NCBI GenBank assembly: GCA_032718475.1
Contig: JAUCBJ010005445.1
Coordinates: 1 to 53,574 of the forward strand
Source: Nemertoderma westbladi
Taxonomy: Eukaryota; Xenacoelomorpha; Nemertodermatida; Nemertodermatidae
DNA length: 53,574 bases
Reading direction: 5' to 3'
A program made the position numbers and the translations under genes. The notes under the pieces were generated by a model. The model worked only from the letters and a program-made list of their open reading frames with translations. It searched no databases and was not told the DNA's origin. Shown here piece by piece: positions 51,906-53,574 of the stretch (positions are counted from its first letter, which is position 1; each line of letters begins with the position of its first letter).

Positions 51906-52859
51906 TCAGGGACCTAGATGCAGCCTTAATTGCATTCTTGGCCGCTGTAGTCTAATGAGTCGGGACTCTTTCTGCGCCTTATGAAGGTCATTTCGGCACT
52001 TTTGAATTTTGTTGTCAGTCCAGGGGGCCCTTTTCCTGTTTCGAGGGTATACAGGAACTGTTTCTGCAGCTGCTAACTTAACTGCTTCTGTAAAGGCAGT
52101 ATAGCCCTCACAGTGATCTGCCGCCTCAGAGGCAAGAGCCTCATACCTGTTGCTCAGCTGTAGTGTGAAGCTGGATCTCACACTTGGCTGTTGCAACAGA
52201 GAGGACCAGTCATGCTGCGGCAAGGCAGATTTCATTGTTCTGCTAGCACGCAGACTAAGTCTTACCTTGGCCACAATAAGGCGGTGATCACTGGAGAAGG
52301 GTCGAAGTGTAAATGCATTACAGTCTTGTATAGAGCTCCTGTATTTCCTACGAAACAGAATATGGTCTATCTGGGACTTGTGACCACTGGGTCCACTATG
52401 AGTCCATAGCTTTCCAGTTCGCTTCTTGAACTGGGTTCCAGCCGAAAACAATCCATTTCCAGAGATAAAATCCTGAAGATGGACAGAATTTCGGTTAACA
52501 CTATTGCTATAGACCCAGGGCGATGTAGGTGATTGATGCAGACTTGCATTAAAGTCTCCCAGGAATGTTAAGAATGCATGCTGATCCACTCCATCAGTAG
52601 CTGCTTGTAGATTGTGGTAGAAATTTTCCACCTCCTCTACAGGGGCAACACTAGTTGGAGAGTAGCACACAATCAGAACCACCTTAGGAAACTTCTTAGC
52701 CAGTCTTCCAGAACATGAGAAGTGGCAACGGATGATGCGGTTAGAGATTTGGTCTATTTTGTCCAATGCTGCATGTGCAGTTGGATTCATCAATAGACCA
52801 ATTCCACCATTGCCACTATCATCTGCTGACGCGAGGGCGAGTTGCCAACCGCCCCCCAT
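51906..52859 (-). pseudogene. RTE copy 3 endonuclease
   Basis: 317 codons from GGGWQLALASADDSGNGGIG through CYSPTSVAP, LGDFNASLH, QIDHILF and SSDHRLIVAK, ending soon after NDLHKAQKESRL where a small deletion near 51955 shifts the frame. It lacks the QEHR block, which lies just upstream in another frame. The 13-bp segment deleted in copy 2 is present here (GRLAKKFPK). Confidence 0.9.
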
Positions 52860-52936
52860 GTCCTAAATCAGAAACTTATCAGTCTGTCCAGTCTGCATTC
52901 GGTGCTCTTGAACACCCACTGCGCTAAGAGAAAGCT

Positions 52937-53574
52937 TAAGGTACAGTCAAGCCACAGTAAGTTGACAGTAGCCGCCCATCTGGCTACACGTTTGACGAGC
53001 TGTGCCGGTGTGATCAGGGGACCGAAAACAGAACCCGGGAAGCATCGGGCCACCCTCCGGCCCAGTCTGATAATAACATCAGTCAGACTGGCCCCAGGGG
53101 TGGTGGAAAGGTGTCCGCCTCGTGGGTGCGCCTCGGGGAGGAGCCCAGAAGGACACAAGCAAATGAAGAGTTTAGAGAAACTCCGACGGGCCGAGTATTG
53201 GGCGAACCGAACCCGCGGGTTTGGAATACGAGTAGTAGGAGAAGCATAGCCCTCGGCTAACTCCTCCCTAGCCTGGGCTACGGGCCAGATCTCAGAGGGC
53301 TATTAAAAATGCCAAATTCCGGTGCTAAATTGTGGTGTTTAATGACCATCTGTCACCAACAGTATTCTTACCTTCAACCAATCGCTGCGTATCACCTACG
53401 CGTAGCCTAACCTCGCGATGCCCTCCTTACTCCTACAGCTGTTACCTCCCGTCAGTATTGGTTCGCATCGTTGCATCAACCAACCATAGCATATTCATCT
53501 TCGCGTACCCAAACCTCTCAACGCGTGGCTAGCCCCACACTACCCTATTATATCGAATCGATTGCCAACTCACC
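52937..53574. other. Unassigned end of the window
   Basis: Sequence changes sharply at the RTE truncation point and becomes more GC-rich. A 135-codon plus-strand frame (52842-53249) starts inside the RTE and has no recognisable domain. It could be part of another element cut by the window edge. Confidence 0.4.

Larger units (their letters stand above)
50026..52936 (-). mobile_element. RTE-like LINE copy 3, 5'-truncated
   Basis: Minus-strand copy with a (TAG)n tail at 50026-50041 and the same 3' end as copies 1 and 2. It matches copy 2 until GAGAAAGCTTA at 52936, where copy 2 continues with TCTGCCAAGG, so the 5' end is truncated within the endonuclease start. It is broken by frameshifts near 51543 and 51955. 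Confidence 0.92.

Overview
The window looks like animal nuclear DNA, most likely from an invertebrate, and is made almost entirely of transposable elements and tandem repeats. BEL/Pao LTR retrotransposons (known from animals), a Penelope-like element, RTE-like and CR1/L2-like non-LTR retrotransposons and several satellites are all present. I see no convincing host gene, rRNA, tRNA, CRISPR array or bacterial-type operon. The species cannot be told from this sequence alone.

Layout. 1-1.2 kb: AT-rich DNA with no gene. 1.2-3.0 kb: a minisatellite of exactly 30-bp units. 3.0-5.0 kb: a broken RTE-like LINE on the plus strand. 5.1-20.1 kb: BEL copy A (minus strand), decayed, with a Penelope-like element (9.4-11.9 kb) and an RTE fragment (14.4-15.8 kb) nested inside. 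20.1-21.1 kb: more 30-bp array. 21.1-32.2 kb: BEL copy B (minus strand), with two nearly identical LTRs, a TCTTT target duplication inside the 30-bp array, and a long intact pol. 32.2-37.4 kb: pieces of the same array split by a short poly-A element and a CR1/L2-like LINE. 38.6-43.9 kb: an 11/22-bp minisatellite and a 209-bp satellite interrupted by RTE copy 2. 43.9-49.1 kb: the 5' part of a third LTR-type element with a gag-like frame broken by three stops. 49.1-49.6 kb: a probable second Penelope endonuclease remnant. 50.0-52.9 kb: RTE copy 3. The last 0.6 kb is unassigned.

How the parts work together. In the BEL family, gag and pol supply the particle protein, protease, reverse transcriptase, RNase H and integrase. 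Its gag carries a very long N-terminal extension (coiled-coil, Asn-rich and repeat-rich). Copy A also keeps a third long reading frame downstream of pol, where envelope genes sit in some retroelements. It does not look like an envelope. Its first half resembles a divergent RNase D/EXD-type 3'-5' exonuclease fold and its second half has three CCHC zinc knuckles. Copy B has lost nearly all of this frame. This accessory frame is the most interesting item in the window. Other points of interest are a tandem array of short hairpins between pol and the accessory frame, poly-G tracts at gag frame boundaries, inverted Penelope pseudo-LTRs with a hammerhead-like motif, and the use of one minisatellite as a repeated landing site for mobile elements.
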